Shown in pieces: positions 16,700 through 25,297 of a stretch of DNA of 56,672 bases. This DNA comes from an uncultured Bacteroidales bacterium (lineage in GTDB: Bacteria > Bacteroidota > Bacteroidia > Bacteroidales > UBA932). The position numbers and the translations under genes are program-made. The notes below the pieces were generated by a model. That model saw only the letters and a list, made by a program, of their open reading frames with translations. It ran no database searches and had not been told where the DNA came from. The stretch covers positions 1 to 56,672 of the forward strand of contig CALUSC010000012.1 of assembly GCA_944323345.1 (NCBI GenBank), written 5' to 3'. Every line of letters begins with the position of its first letter. The first letter of the stretch is position 1.

Positions 16700-18910
16700 T
16701 TATTCCGGGTCTGCGTCAATGGCGATATGGCCTTGATACCTCGACGATTTTTCGAATCCGGCCACGGTGACGGCCAACAGTTTTTTCATTTCCCTGAGAG
16801 TCTTGTCTTTGTTCAGGGTTATCCGTATGATTCTTATATGGTTTCCCGCTATTTTGTCTACGGAAGGACTGTATGGGGCAGATACCGTTTCGTGTTTCCA
16901 TGAGGAAGCATGGGAGGCGAGAGTCCTTTTCAGCGTTTCCGCCAGTTTTCCGGACATCATGTCCGCCCGGTACTCTTCCGTATCTTTTACGGTCAGGTTG
17001 ACAAGTCTCGTATACGGCGGATATCCGAACTCTTTCCGTTCGGCCAGAAGTTCCGTATACAGATTTTCGGCATCACCTTTTTCAAGATGTCTGAATACCG
17101 GGTGTTCCGGCCTGTTGGTCTGTATGACGAGATGACCTTTCCGGTCTCTTCTGCCGCATCGCCCGCGCAGCTGTTCCAGTGTCTGCAGCGCCTTTTCATC
17201 CGCCCTGAAATCCTGCAGTCCGAGCAGGGAGTCGGCAGAAATGGCGGCGACGAGTGCAAGTCCGGGAAAATCGAATCCCTTGGTTATGATCTGCGTACCG
17301 ACAAGCATGTCTGTCTCTCCGGAATTGAATGCCCGTATCGTGGCTTCAACGACGGATTTCGGGGTGTCGCTGTCCAGCCTGGCCGTTCTGGCGGACGGGA
17401 AAAGCGTCCGTATTTCCTCTTCTATCTTCTGTGTCCCGCTTCCGAGTCCCTGGAGGCGGCTTCCGCATTTCCGGCACCGTCCGTCGAATGCCGCAGTGAA
17501 TCCGCAGTGGTGACAGACCATCCTGTCCGGACTTTTATGGTAGGCCAGGCTCACATTGCAGTTCGGGCATTTGGGTATGTCACCGCATTCCGGACATTGC
17601 AGTACCGGTGAAAAGGCCCTTCTGGCCCGGAGAATGAGGACCTGGCCACCGCTTTTCAAGGTTTCTTCTATCCTGAAGATAAGTTTTCTGGAGAATGAAC
17701 CTGTCATGCCTCTCTTTTTCCTCTCCGCAGCAGTGTCTATGATTTCCACCCCGGCTTCCTCCGCCCTGTAATATTTTTCATCGAGAGTCAGCATGGAGTA
17801 TTTTCCGCACCGGGCGTTGAACACCGATTCGAGCGACGGAGTGGCGGAACCGAGTACGGCCAGACTATGGTGTATGGTAGACAGCATGATGGCGGCATCC
17901 CTGCCGTTGTATCTCGGCGCCGGTGAATCCTGCTTGTAGGATGAATCGTGTTCTTCGTCTATGATGATGAGCCCCAGATTATGGTGAGGCAGGAAAATGG
18001 CCGATCTGGTTCCGAGAACGATGTATCTGTTACCAGTATTGCGGCATTCCCGGATATACTCTGCCGTCTTCCCTCTGGCTGAAGGCGTTTCCTCCGAATG
18101 GAAGGTATGCAGCTTCTCTCCGAAAACAGTCCTGATTCTTTCTCCCAACTGCCTGCTGACAGCGATTTCCGGTACGAGATAAAGTACGTTTCTGCCTTCC
18201 GCCATGACCTTTTGAGCCAGGCTGAGGTAGATTTCTGTTTTGCCTGAGCCTGTGACACCCTTGACCAGTACCGGTTTTCCATTGCCGTTCCCGGCAATGA
18301 TATCGTCGAATATGCTTTTCTGGGCGGCCGTAAGCACGATTGACGACGGTCCTGCTCCGGATGCTTCAGATTCCGGCGTGCCTCCGGCAATGTCCGGCCC
18401 TGTAATGGCTGCAATTCCGGCTTCCGTCTCGCGGAGCTCCGCAGTGAGTCTGGCAATGTCTTCCGGCCGCTTTTTCTTTTCTATCCGGGCTTTGATGCGT
18501 GCAGCCCTTGCGAGCAGTTTGTCCAGGGCTTTCTGTTTCCTGGCCTTTTCCTTTTCCCTTAGTCTGGCCATCGTTTCCAGCCGGGAAATCTTCAAATAAG
18601 GATATGCTACCCTGAACACTTCTCCTATGGAGCACATATAGTATTCCGAGATCATATCCCATAATCTGATTTCTTCTTCGGTGACCGGGCTTATATTCCG
18701 TTCGATGGAAGCGAGCGGTTTTATTTTCCCCGTGTCGGTATCGGGAGAAATCCCGGTTTCCCTGATGATTCCGCAATAACTTCTTCCGGCAAAGTCCACG
18801 CGTACCCAGTCTCCCGGAGAGACTGTTTCTCCCTGCGGGATTTCATAGGAGGGAGTCCAGTCCAGCCTCAGGGGGAGGATTACGGATGCGTATGTCCTGT
18901 TTTCCGTCAT
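16700..18910 (-). CDS. priA: Primosomal replication restart helicase PriA
   Basis: A 736-residue superfamily 2 helicase that recognises stalled forks and reloads the replisome. The N-terminal DNA-binding domain (VDFAGRSYCGIIRE) is followed by Walker A GVTGSGKTEIYLSL, Walker B IIDEEHDSSYKQ, the GSATPSLES motif, and a zinc-binding insertion with paired CxxC units (CPECGDIPKCPNC and CHHCGF...CRKCG). The C-terminal helicase motifs include GTQIITKGFDFPGL and LEQLRGRCGR. All eight zinc cysteines appear present. A weak -7 box (TAACTTCG, 18918-18925, minus) lies just eight bases before the ATG, so the transcript may be almost leaderless. Confidence 0.95.
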   Translation of the reverse strand: MTENRTYASVILPLRLDWTPSYEIPQGETVSPGDWVRVDFAGRSYCGIIRETGISPDTDTGKIKPLASIERNISPVTEEEIRLWDMISEYYMCSIGEVFRVAYPYLKISRLETMARLREKEKARKQKALDKLLARAARIKARIEKKKRPEDIARLTAELRETEAGIAAITGPDIAGGTPESEASGAGPSSIVLTAAQKSIFDDIIAGNGNGKPVLVKGVTGSGKTEIYLSLAQKVMAEGRNVLYLVPEIAVSRQLGERIRTVFGEKLHTFHSEETPSARGKTAEYIRECRNTGNRYIVLGTRSAIFLPHHNLGLIIIDEEHDSSYKQDSPAPRYNGRDAAIMLSTIHHSLAVLGSATPSLESVFNARCGKYSMLTLDEKYYRAEEAGVEIIDTAAERKKRGMTGSFSRKLIFRIEETLKSGGQVLILRARRAFSPVLQCPECGDIPKCPNCNVSLAYHKSPDRMVCHHCGFTAAFDGRCRKCGSRLQGLGSGTQKIEEEIRTLFPSARTARLDSDTPKSVVEATIRAFNSGETDMLVGTQIITKGFDFPGLALVAAISADSLLGLQDFRADEKALQTLEQLRGRCGRRDRKGHLVIQTNRPEHPVFRHLEKGDAENLYTELLAERKEFGYPPYTRLVNLTVKDTEEYRADMMSGKLAETLKRTLASHASSWKHETVSAPYSPSVDKIAGNHIRIIRITLNKDKTLREMKKLLAVTVAGFEKSSRYQGHIAIDADPE

Positions 18911-18936
18911 ATCGCCGCGAAGTTATAAATTTTCCG

Positions 18937-18944
18937 TATGTTTG
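18937..18944 (+). promoter_or_regulatory. Promoter -7 box in front of the lysO remnant
   Basis: TATGTTTG (TAnnTTTG). The ATG at 18938 is part of this box, so translation must begin later, at 18959 or 18965. Confidence 0.5.
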
Positions 18945-18958
18945 CGAGCTCAAAATGC

Positions 18959-19505
18959 ATGAATATGTTTTTTCTGATTATGACGATGTTTTCCGGTGTG
19001 GCCGCCGGTTATTTCCTGCGCAAGTGGAAACCTCTTGCGCACATAGGCAGGGCCATATCCGTGACAATATTGGTGATGTTGTTTATCCTCGGCATGGAAA
19101 TCGGGTCCGATGATCAGGTGCTGGGCAATCTGTCCGTACTCGGGGTGGGGAGTGTCCGACTGTCTTGCGGTAGGTAGCGGCCTGGGGTATTATTCCCTGT
19201 CGTCAGTACTTATTTCACAGTTCAAGGAAGTGTCTCTCGGTGCGAGTATGGCTGCCGAGCTGGGGACTGTGGCTCTCCTTTCAAATATTTTCAGGGAAAT
19301 GTTCACTCTTTTAGGGGCGCCTCTTCTGGGCAGATGGTTCGGTCCGTTCGCCCCTGTAGCCTCGGCAGGAGCTACGGCATTCGATGTCTGCCTTCCGGCA
19401 ATATTGAAATCTGCCGGAGACAGGATGCTTCCGGCTGCTATCGTAAGCGGCATCGTATGCGACGTGAGCGTGCCTTTCCTTGTCCCGTTTTTCTGTTCGT
19501 TCTGA
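18959..19505 (+). pseudogene. lysO: Broken LysO-family lysine exporter (internal deletion plus frameshift)
   Basis: Two frames together look like the two ends of a LysO/DUF340 inner-membrane exporter. The first (from 18959, stop near 19177) encodes the N-terminal membrane segment MFFLIMTMFSGVAAGYFLRK to LGMEIGSDDQVLGNLSVLG. The second, shifted by one base from about 19150 to the stop at 19505, encodes the conserved C-terminal half: DCLAVGSGLGYYSLSSVL, MAAELGTVALLSNIFRE, ATAFDVCLP and VPFLVPFFCSF. E. coli LysO is about 300 residues; here the ends amount to roughly 180, so about 100-130 central residues are missing at the junction. A functional exporter is unlikely unless this reflects an assembly error. 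Confidence 0.75.
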
Positions 19506-19581
19506 CGTCTCTTATAACCGTAGGCGCGGTTTTCTGTCTTCGGAAACAGCAGTTTTTTTTTGCAGGATAAATCATCTTGCG

Positions 19582-19589
19582 TATATTTG
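19582..19589 (+). promoter_or_regulatory. Promoter of the queuosine operon
   Basis: TATATTTG as the -7 box, with TTTG at 19559-19562 spaced by 19 bases, matching the Bacteroidota TTTG-N19-21-TAnnTTTG promoter. Transcription would begin just ahead of the preQ1 riboswitch. Confidence 0.7.
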
Positions 19590-19601
19590 CACCGCTTTCG
19601 G

Positions 19602-19645
19602 GCCGGGTGTGCTTGGGAACCACCCGTTATAATCAAAACAAGATA
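19602..19645 (+). promoter_or_regulatory. PreQ1 class I riboswitch
   Basis: A compact H-type pseudoknot. Stem P1 is CGGGTG (604-609) with CACCCG (621-626). The 11-base loop contains CTTG (612-615), complementary to CAAG (639-642) in the A-rich tail, forming P2. The loop end AAC (618-620) and the tail CAAAACAAG (634-642) match, as I recall it, the Thermoanaerobacter tengcongensis preQ1-I aptamer: its U6, A13-A14-C15 and C-AAAA-CAAG elements all have counterparts. C620 would pair with preQ1. The P2 strand ends six bases before the ATG at 19648, so ligand binding should hide the initiation region and repress translation. It sits directly before a queuosine-precursor transporter gene. Confidence 0.85.
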
Positions 19646-19647
19646 AT

Positions 19648-20343
19648 ATGGATCAGAATTTTTCCGGCAGACATACGCTGTCTGTTTCCTTTATGCTGAT
19701 GGCCATTGTGTTCAATGTCTGCCTGATAGCATCCAATCTTTTCGAGACCAAACTTTTCATGGTGGGGAACATTGCCCTTACCGGCGGTGTCATCATTTTT
19801 CCCGTTTCGTATATCATCAATGACTGCCTGGTGGAAGTCTACGGGTACAGGAAAGCCAGGCTGGTGATCTGGTCGGGTTTCCTGATGAATTTCTTTGTCG
19901 TGGCTATGGCACAGATAGTAAGGGTGCTTCCGGCTGCCCCGTTTTGGGACGGCGGTCCGCATTTCGACTATGTATTTGCGATGGCACCGAGAGTCACGGC
20001 AGCCTCAATGCTGGCGTTTTTGTGCGGATCGACAGTCAATGCATGGATAATGAGCCGGATGAAGGTAGCTACCGCCGGGAGGAAATTTTCAGTCAGGGCT
20101 ATAGTTTCGTCTCTCGGAGGCGAGGCCGTGGATTCCCTTATTTTCTTCCCGATAGCTTTCTGGGGGCTCGGCGCCGGAGAAATGCTTATGCTGATGGTTA
20201 CCCAGGTGGTGCTGAAGACTATGTATGAGGTCCTGATTTTGCCGGTCACCGCCCTGGTGGTGCGCAAGCTTAAAGCTTTCGAGAGAATAGACACATTCGA
20301 CGAAAGCATTTCATATAATCCGTTCAGGATTTTCGATATCTGA
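19648..20343 (+). CDS. yhhQ: Queuosine precursor transporter (YhhQ/VUT family)
   Basis: A 231-residue inner-membrane protein with about six hydrophobic segments, importing queuosine precursors such as preQ0 or preQ1. Family marks are [21 protein letters not shown] near residues 32-52, the conserved [14 protein letters not shown] near residue 60 and ALTVD-type charged residues around the last helices. The gene lies directly behind a preQ1 riboswitch and in front of queC and queF, which secures the specificity. Translation is predicted to be shut off when preQ1 is plentiful. It ends five bases before the first in-frame GTG of queC. Confidence 0.9.
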   Translation: MDQNFSGRHTLSVSFMLMAIVFNVCLIASNLFETKLFMVGNIALTGGVIIFPVSYIINDCLVEVYGYRKARLVIWSGFLMNFFVVAMAQIVRVLPAAPFWDGGPHFDYVFAMAPRVTAASMLAFLCGSTVNAWIMSRMKVATAGRKFSVRAIVSSLGGEAVDSLIFFPIAFWGLGAGEMLMLMVTQVVLKTMYEVLILPVTALVVRKLKAFERIDTFDESISYNPFRIFDI

Positions 20344-20378
20344 TCATTGTGCCGGGGCACGTGAAACAAGCTGTGATT

Positions 20379-21068
20379 ATGACAAGAGATAAAGCTCTGG
20401 TGGTATTCAGCGGAGGGCAGGATTCCACTACATGCCTTTTCTGGGCATTGGAGCACTTCAGGGAAGTGCATACTATTACATTCACTTACGGGCAGAAACA
20501 TGGTATCGAGGTGGAGGCTGCAAGAAAGATTGCGGATATGGCCGGGGTGGATTTTCATCTGACGGATATTTCCGGCATTGCCTCGATAGGCAGGAATTCC
20601 CTGACAGACAGTAGTATGGCTATGGATCAGGAAAAGCCGGAGAATGCCGTGCCGAATACCTTTGTGCCTGGCAGGAATCTGTTTTTCCTCAGTATTGCGG
20701 CTGTTTATGCCAGGGAAAACGGGATATACGATATGATTGCCGGGGTCTCCCAGACTGATTTCAGCGGTTATCCAGACTGCCGTGATTCATTTATCAGGTC
20801 ATTGAATGTCACTCTGAATCTGGCGATGGATGCGCAGTTCGTCATACATACACCTCTGATGTGGATGGACAAGGCCCGGACATGGGCTCTTGCCGATCGG
20901 CTCGGTGTCTTTGAACTGGTCAGGGACGAGACTGTCACATGCTACAATGGTGTAAAAGGGGAGGGGTGCGGGCACTGTCCGGCATGCCATCTGAGAAACG
21001 AAGGGCTGAGGAAGTATTCCGAACATCGGGAAGTTATTTTGAAATCATTGGAGGATATGGAGTTATGA
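20379..21068 (+). CDS. queC: 7-cyano-7-deazaguanine synthase QueC
   Basis: A 229-residue ATP-dependent enzyme converting 7-carboxy-7-deazaguanine and ammonia to preQ0. The PP-loop ATP site [16 protein letters not shown] is at residues 7-22. The C-terminal zinc site is formed by cysteines in [20 protein letters not shown]. The ATG at 20379 puts the PP-loop at the usual distance from the N terminus; an in-frame GTG at 20349 adds ten unsupported residues. The stop overlaps the queF start in ATGA, so translation is probably coupled. QueD and QueE are not in the window. Confidence 0.95.
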   Translation: MTRDKALVVFSGGQDSTTCLFWALEHFREVHTITFTYGQKHGIEVEAARKIADMAGVDFHLTDISGIASIGRNSLTDSSMAMDQEKPENAVPNTFVPGRNLFFLSIAAVYARENGIYDMIAGVSQTDFSGYPDCRDSFIRSLNVTLNLAMDAQFVIHTPLMWMDKARTWALADRLGVFELVRDETVTCYNGVKGEGCGHCPACHLRNEGLRKYSEHREVILKSLEDMEL

Positions 21069-21535
21069 ATGAAAGTGTAACGAACAGGGCCGCCGACCGA
21101 CTGCAGGCGCTCGGCAGCAGGACAGTGTACAGGGACGATTATGCTCCTGAGGTTCTGGAGACATTCGAAAACAGGCATAAGGACAATGACTACTGGGTGA
21201 AATTCAACTGTCCTGAGTTTACGAGTCTTTGTCCCATCACCGGACAGCCTGATTTTGCCGAAATCGTCATCAGTTATATCCCCGATGTCAGGATGGTGGA
21301 AAGCAAAAGCCTGAAACTGTATCTTTTCAGTTTCCGGAATCACGGAGATTTCCATGAGGACTGCGTAAATATCATCATGAAGGACCTGATACGGCTGATG
21401 GACCCGAAATATATCGAGGTCACGGGACTTTTTACTCCGAGGGGAGGTATCTCGATACACCCTTATGCGAACTATGGCCGTCCCGGTACGGAATACGAGA
21501 CTCTTGCCGCAAGGCGTTTCGCATCGCATCAGTGA
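21065..21535 (+). CDS. queF: NADPH-dependent 7-cyano-7-deazaguanine reductase QueF
   Basis: A 156-residue unimodular T-fold enzyme that reduces the nitrile of preQ0 to the amine of preQ1. The nucleophilic cysteine is in [11 protein letters not shown] (about residue 57). The QueF signature [24 protein letters not shown] follows at about residues 79-102, containing the substrate Glu, the catalytic Asp region and the NADPH-binding loop. It ends with the [13 protein letters not shown] motif. Length fits the short YkvM type, not the two-domain E. coli type. It is the last gene of the riboswitch-controlled operon, whose product preQ1 is the expected ligand. Confidence 0.95.
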   Translation: MNESVTNRAADRLQALGSRTVYRDDYAPEVLETFENRHKDNDYWVKFNCPEFTSLCPITGQPDFAEIVISYIPDVRMVESKSLKLYLFSFRNHGDFHEDCVNIIMKDLIRLMDPKYIEVTGLFTPRGGISIHPYANYGRPGTEYETLAARRFASHQ

Positions 21536-21562
21536 AGCCTGTATAATTTCCGGAAAAATCAG

Positions 21563-21570
21563 TATTTTTG
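21563..21570 (+). promoter_or_regulatory. Promoter -7 box of the DsbD N-domain gene
   Basis: TATTTTTG (TAnnTTTG) 38 bases before the chosen ATG at 21608, separating this gene from the queuosine operon. Confidence 0.5.
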
Positions 21571-21607
21571 TCTCCATATCGGAAAACCGGTGAAACTAGC
21601 TAAAAAC

Positions 21608-22063
21608 ATGAATGTATTAAGATCTATTCTAATCAGCGCGCTCCTCATCGTCGCAGGAGCGGAAATGACAGCCCAGAACAGCTCTCCTGTCAGTTTTCAG
21701 GTGACACAGGAAAAAGTGTCCGATGATATGGTCCAGGTAATATTCAAGGCCGACATCGCCCCAGGCTGGCATGTATATTCCGTAGAAATGCCTGAAGACG
21801 GGCCCGTATCGGCTTCCGTAACGGTCGATTCGGCTGAAGGAGCCGAACCTGAAGGCGGCCTCGTGGCAGAGGGAAATGAAATCAGCATTTTTGACGGCAT
21901 GTTCGGAATGGATGTCCGTTATTTCGAAAACAGCGTGACATTTATCCAGAAGTTCAGGGTAAATTCACCGTCATGTCATGTCAAGGGCTATCTTGAATAT
22001 GCCGCATGCAATGATTCCATGTGCATTCCACCTTCCACGGTGGAATTTACGGTGGAATTATAA
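21608..22063 (+). CDS. Stand-alone DsbD N-terminal domain protein (exported)
   Basis: A 151-residue protein with a signal peptide (MNVLRSILISALLIVAGAEMTAQ) and one immunoglobulin-like DsbD alpha domain, the part of DsbD that hands electrons to periplasmic partners. The conserved region with W-HVYS near residue 50 and the active-site pair in AACNDSMCIPP are both present; the pair is CX4C, as I recall for Bacteroidota DsbD proteins, rather than the CX5C of E. coli. The membrane electron-channel and C-terminal thioredoxin domains of full DsbD are missing. It lies next to a locus with three TlpA-type proteins, which could be its partners (inference). An in-frame GTG at 21590 is an alternative start. 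It overlaps the convergent hydrolase gene by six bases. Confidence 0.8.
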   Translation: MNVLRSILISALLIVAGAEMTAQNSSPVSFQVTQEKVSDDMVQVIFKADIAPGWHVYSVEMPEDGPVSASVTVDSAEGAEPEGGLVAEGNEISIFDGMFGMDVRYFENSVTFIQKFRVNSPSCHVKGYLEYAACNDSMCIPPSTVEFTVEL

Positions 22064-23152
22064 CCCTATTTCATCAGCTATCCAGTCACAGACAGTTTCA
22101 AGTGCCTCGGCAGATACCGGGGCGCTTATTTTTGCATATTCATCCGGCATCCCGGTTTCGCATGGCAGCATCAGGTGGTTCACATCCGGAATAGCTACAG
22201 TCGTGACACGCCTGTTGTGTGCCAGATATTTCCTTACGTTCCCCAGATTCTGCGAACAGTTGACCATCACGTCTTTTGTGCCGTTTATGGCCAGCACCGG
22301 TATCCTCACCCGCGACAGGTATCGCCCGGGTTCATACCTGATGAAGAATCTGTACCAGGGGGAAGTGGCCTGTATCGCAAACATGTATACAGGATATCTG
22401 AAGTGATCGTCTTCAGGACGAATGCCGAGTTCCCTCATTCTGGCGTCGTCCTTCGCTTTCCAATTTTCATAAGCTTCGAAAAGTTTGCCGGAAAGAACGG
22501 TGCTGTCGGAATCGGCATATTCATACGCCGTCCGGAACATTATTCCGTTGATCTCGTCGAACCTTTGTCTGTTCAGATCCGTAATTCCGGGAGTCGATGC
22601 CACTATGTCTTGGTTCTGCCGGATGACGGAACTGAGCCCGTCTGTTATCAGCCCTGCCACTGATATCAGGAACTTTATGTCCCTGCATTCCGAAGCGGCT
22701 ATGGAACATGAAGCACCGCCTTCGCTATGTCCGAGCACGCCTATCCTGTTTTTCCGGATATCCTTTCTTGATTTAAGATATTCGACGGCTTCCATGACAT
22801 CCCGGGCGAAATCAGCGGTCGTCGCTTCTTCATATATTCCGCCCGATTCCCCGACACCTCTGTCGTCCACACGCAGGACTGCTATCCCGTGTTTGCCGAG
22901 ACAGTCGGCGAATTCCTTGTATATTTTGTGTCCAGCCATGGTCCCGTCACGGTCCTGTGGATAAGAGCCGGAGGCAATGACTACGGCCGTATGCCTTCCC
23001 GGAGCATCAGGCAGTGTCAATGTCGCTCCATACCGGAGTGAATCCTTCCCATGGAAAACCAGCCTTTCTTCGTGAAATCCGTTCCCTGTCCCGTCAGCCC
23101 ATACGCTGACGCAGGAGTATAGGATGCATATAAATGCGGACAAACGTTTCAT
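22058..23152 (-). CDS. Exported alpha/beta hydrolase (serine aminopeptidase S33-like)
   Basis: A 364-residue periplasmic alpha/beta hydrolase. It has a signal peptide (MKRLSAFICILYSCVSVWADG), an oxyanion-region VVIASGSYPQDRDG, the VLRVDDRGVGESGG segment, and the nucleophile elbow GHSEGG. A late Asp in LAINGTKDVMV and His in IPDVNHLML complete the triad. The nearest described families are dienelactone-hydrolase-like or S33 peptidase-like esterases, so it may hydrolyse esters or peptides. Its start overlaps the end of the large TlpA-domain gene (ATGA), placing it in the left arm of the SusCD-thioredoxin locus and suggesting it processes the same substrate. Confidence 0.8.
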   Translation of the reverse strand: MKRLSAFICILYSCVSVWADGTGNGFHEERLVFHGKDSLRYGATLTLPDAPGRHTAVVIASGSYPQDRDGTMAGHKIYKEFADCLGKHGIAVLRVDDRGVGESGGIYEEATTADFARDVMEAVEYLKSRKDIRKNRIGVLGHSEGGASCSIAASECRDIKFLISVAGLITDGLSSVIRQNQDIVASTPGITDLNRQRFDEINGIMFRTAYEYADSDSTVLSGKLFEAYENWKAKDDARMRELGIRPEDDHFRYPVYMFAIQATSPWYRFFIRYEPGRYLSRVRIPVLAINGTKDVMVNCSQNLGNVRKYLAHNRRVTTVAIPDVNHLMLPCETGMPDEYAKISAPVSAEALETVCDWIADEIGL

Positions 23153-25161
23153 TTTCTTATTTCATTGATTATTATGCTGATTTCATCAGCCAATGCCGTC
23201 GGTGAGCCGTGATATCCTGTAGCAATCCAGCGGACATTCCCTTCGCCGTCAATAATCATCTTCTGCGGTATCCCTGAGAAATGGAATTGCTTTGCATAAT
23301 GGGAATAAACTGCCTGTCTTCTGCCTTTTTCATCCGGATTGTCGAGCAGGACCTGGAAATCATACCCTTTTTCTTCAATGAAATCCTTTATGACCTGAAC
23401 ATAATCTTTTCTGGTTTCCATGGTGGAAATGAAAAAGAAGTCTATATTCGGGTCGTCCTTGTATCTGTCTACAGCCATCTGCATTCCAGGCATGGCTGCC
23501 TTGCACGGCCCGCACCAGGTAGCCCAGAAATCGAGGACTATGATGTGTCCTTTGAGGTCTTTCATATCCACCGTGCCGCCTTCCAGTTTTTCCATGCTGA
23601 ACAGTTCTGCCGGAACATTTATCATGCTTGATATGAGAGCCGCTTTCTGAGCCTGCATCACGGCATCGGATTTCATGTCTTCCACATAGCCGTCGAAACC
23701 GGACTCGTCCCCGCCGTTTTTCAGGTATTCTTCTTTGAGCATGCCGAGCATTTCAGGTGTAGCCTGGTTGTCGGCTATGGCAGCTTTTATCCGGGCCAGA
23801 GCTTCATTTTCCCGGCCGTTCCTGCTGAGAAGCCTTGTGTAGTAATCGTTGAATCCGGCATCCCCGGTGCCGAAGTATCCTGACAGAGTGTCGGCAAGCG
23901 CCATGGCGTGGGCATGTCTCCCCGTTTCTTCCAGAATCTTGGAATAATCGAGACAGGCCTGACGGTTCGTGCTGTAGAAAAGATCTTTCCATTCATCGGG
24001 AGACCATACCATTTCGGCTTTTGTCCGCGGACGGGAAATCATTTCATCATAAATCATTGCAGCATAAGGGTACAGCTTTTCGGCAGATGCATCGCCTCTC
24101 ATATACGGTATCTGGATTATATGCCAGAAATATGTGGCCAGATTGCCGCGAGGGGACGCACCGAGATATTCTTCCAGTCTGGAATAGTCGTTCCGGCCGA
24201 TGATGGCACCATATATATACATGCGGAAAAGATTGCTGTAATAGTGTTCGAACATTCCGTCTTCAATGAAGGAATCCCTGAATTTTTCAGGCGGGAATCT
24301 CTTTATGAATTCTCTGAACCTGTCGTCAAAGCCTTCGTCATTCCCTGACATGAACAGTTCCCTTGCGGCCTTCTCCCGGAAAAATTCCCCGTCGGGATAT
24401 CTTTCAGCAAGTTCGTTTTCTATTTCAGCTTTCATCGTAGAGTCCGGAATGACTGAAGATACGAGCTGATGCGCTTTCATAAGCTGTTCCTCGTCGAGCC
24501 TGGAGTCTGCCTTGTCCTGATCCAGAATATTCCGCAGGATAGCCTTCATGTTCTCTTTTGATACTGTGGTGTCGCGGGACATGGCCATTGTGGCATACCA
24601 GAAAACGTTGTCCAGCTCCTGCGGCCAGTCACGCAGTTCGTAGTTTATCCACATGCGTATCACTTCATCGTCTTTCCTGTCGAATCCGGCTTTCTGAAGG
24701 GATGGGATTCCTGCCAGATCCTGGGTGTTCCTGCCTCTGAGCAGCCCCCATCCTATATTGGCCGAAGGCTTGTTCCGGCCGTTTGCGTCGAGAACATATT
24801 TGGCGTAACCGAATCCGGGACCTCCGACGTCCACAGTATCACGATCATAGAATTTCCACACTATAAGCGATGCCTGACCGGGAATCGCGAAGCGTGTGGC
24901 AAGTGTCCCGTCTTCGTCCTTTTCCAGTGTCATGTCTTCCGCTATCCAGCGGTAATCTTCCCAGCTGTAATATACTCCCCGGATATCTCCTTCGAGGAAT
25001 GACAGTTCAGGCCGGTAGCGGAGTGTGACCGTATCTCCTTCGGAGAATGTCTCCGGAGAGCATTCGCAGACGCTCTGGGCATCTGCATTGGCCGAGGCCA
25101 TGAATATCATGGCCAGGCCGATATAAAATTTCCCGTACATATTCATTTTCTGATATTGCAA
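23149..25161 (-). CDS. Large exported protein with C-terminal TlpA-type thioredoxin domain
   Basis: A 670-residue protein with a signal peptide (start at 25161, with alternatives at 25146 and 25140), a beta-rich N-terminal region to about residue 130, a helical TPR-like middle, and a C-terminal thioredoxin domain with active site WCGPC (Cys550 and Cys553). It should act as a periplasmic disulfide reductase or isomerase coupled to a substrate-binding front part. Its thioredoxin domain is clearly paralogous to that of the 472-residue protein at 31204: both have FWATWC, a GMQ-AV-KY stretch, SGIPQK and GY-GSP--L-DEIS. The gene diverges from susC across about 135 bases. Confidence 0.85.
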   Translation of the reverse strand: MQYQKMNMYGKFYIGLAMIFMASANADAQSVCECSPETFSEGDTVTLRYRPELSFLEGDIRGVYYSWEDYRWIAEDMTLEKDEDGTLATRFAIPGQASLIVWKFYDRDTVDVGGPGFGYAKYVLDANGRNKPSANIGWGLLRGRNTQDLAGIPSLQKAGFDRKDDEVIRMWINYELRDWPQELDNVFWYATMAMSRDTTVSKENMKAILRNILDQDKADSRLDEEQLMKAHQLVSSVIPDSTMKAEIENELAERYPDGEFFREKAARELFMSGNDEGFDDRFREFIKRFPPEKFRDSFIEDGMFEHYYSNLFRMYIYGAIIGRNDYSRLEEYLGASPRGNLATYFWHIIQIPYMRGDASAEKLYPYAAMIYDEMISRPRTKAEMVWSPDEWKDLFYSTNRQACLDYSKILEETGRHAHAMALADTLSGYFGTGDAGFNDYYTRLLSRNGRENEALARIKAAIADNQATPEMLGMLKEEYLKNGGDESGFDGYVEDMKSDAVMQAQKAALISSMINVPAELFSMEKLEGGTVDMKDLKGHIIVLDFWATWCGPCKAAMPGMQMAVDRYKDDPNIDFFFISTMETRKDYVQVIKDFIEEKGYDFQVLLDNPDEKGRRQAVYSHYAKQFHFSGIPQKMIIDGEGNVRWIATGYHGSPTALADEISIIINEIRK

Positions 25162-25171
25162 AATTTATGTA

Positions 25172-25179
25172 CAAAAATA
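25172..25179 (-). promoter_or_regulatory. Promoter -7 box of the leftward TlpA-hydrolase transcript
   Basis: Minus-strand TATTTTTG, 10 bases upstream of the first ATG at 25161, so the leader is very short or translation starts at a later ATG (25146 or 25140). Confidence 0.5.
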
Positions 25180-25212
25180 GATTTTTCTGTTCCAAGATTT
25201 ACAGAATTTCTC

Positions 25213-25220
25213 TAATTTTG
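25213..25220 (+). promoter_or_regulatory. Promoter -7 box of the SusCD transcript
   Basis: Plus-strand TAATTTTG, which leaves a leader of about 70 bases before the SusC ATG at 25298. The divergent promoter lies 33 bases away, so one regulator could control both arms. Confidence 0.6.
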
Positions 25221-25297
25221 TGGAATGTGCGCACCCCAAAGCATCTTCATGAAAGAAGATGCGGTTTATTATTAACAACTTAACAAATTACAGACTT

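Noticed and set aside
20356-20371. A parS-like sequence with CACGTGAAACA in front of queC
   Set aside because: Only the right half fits the parS palindrome; the left half is CGGGG. It lies in the queC 5' region, and a 12 of 16 match can arise by chance.
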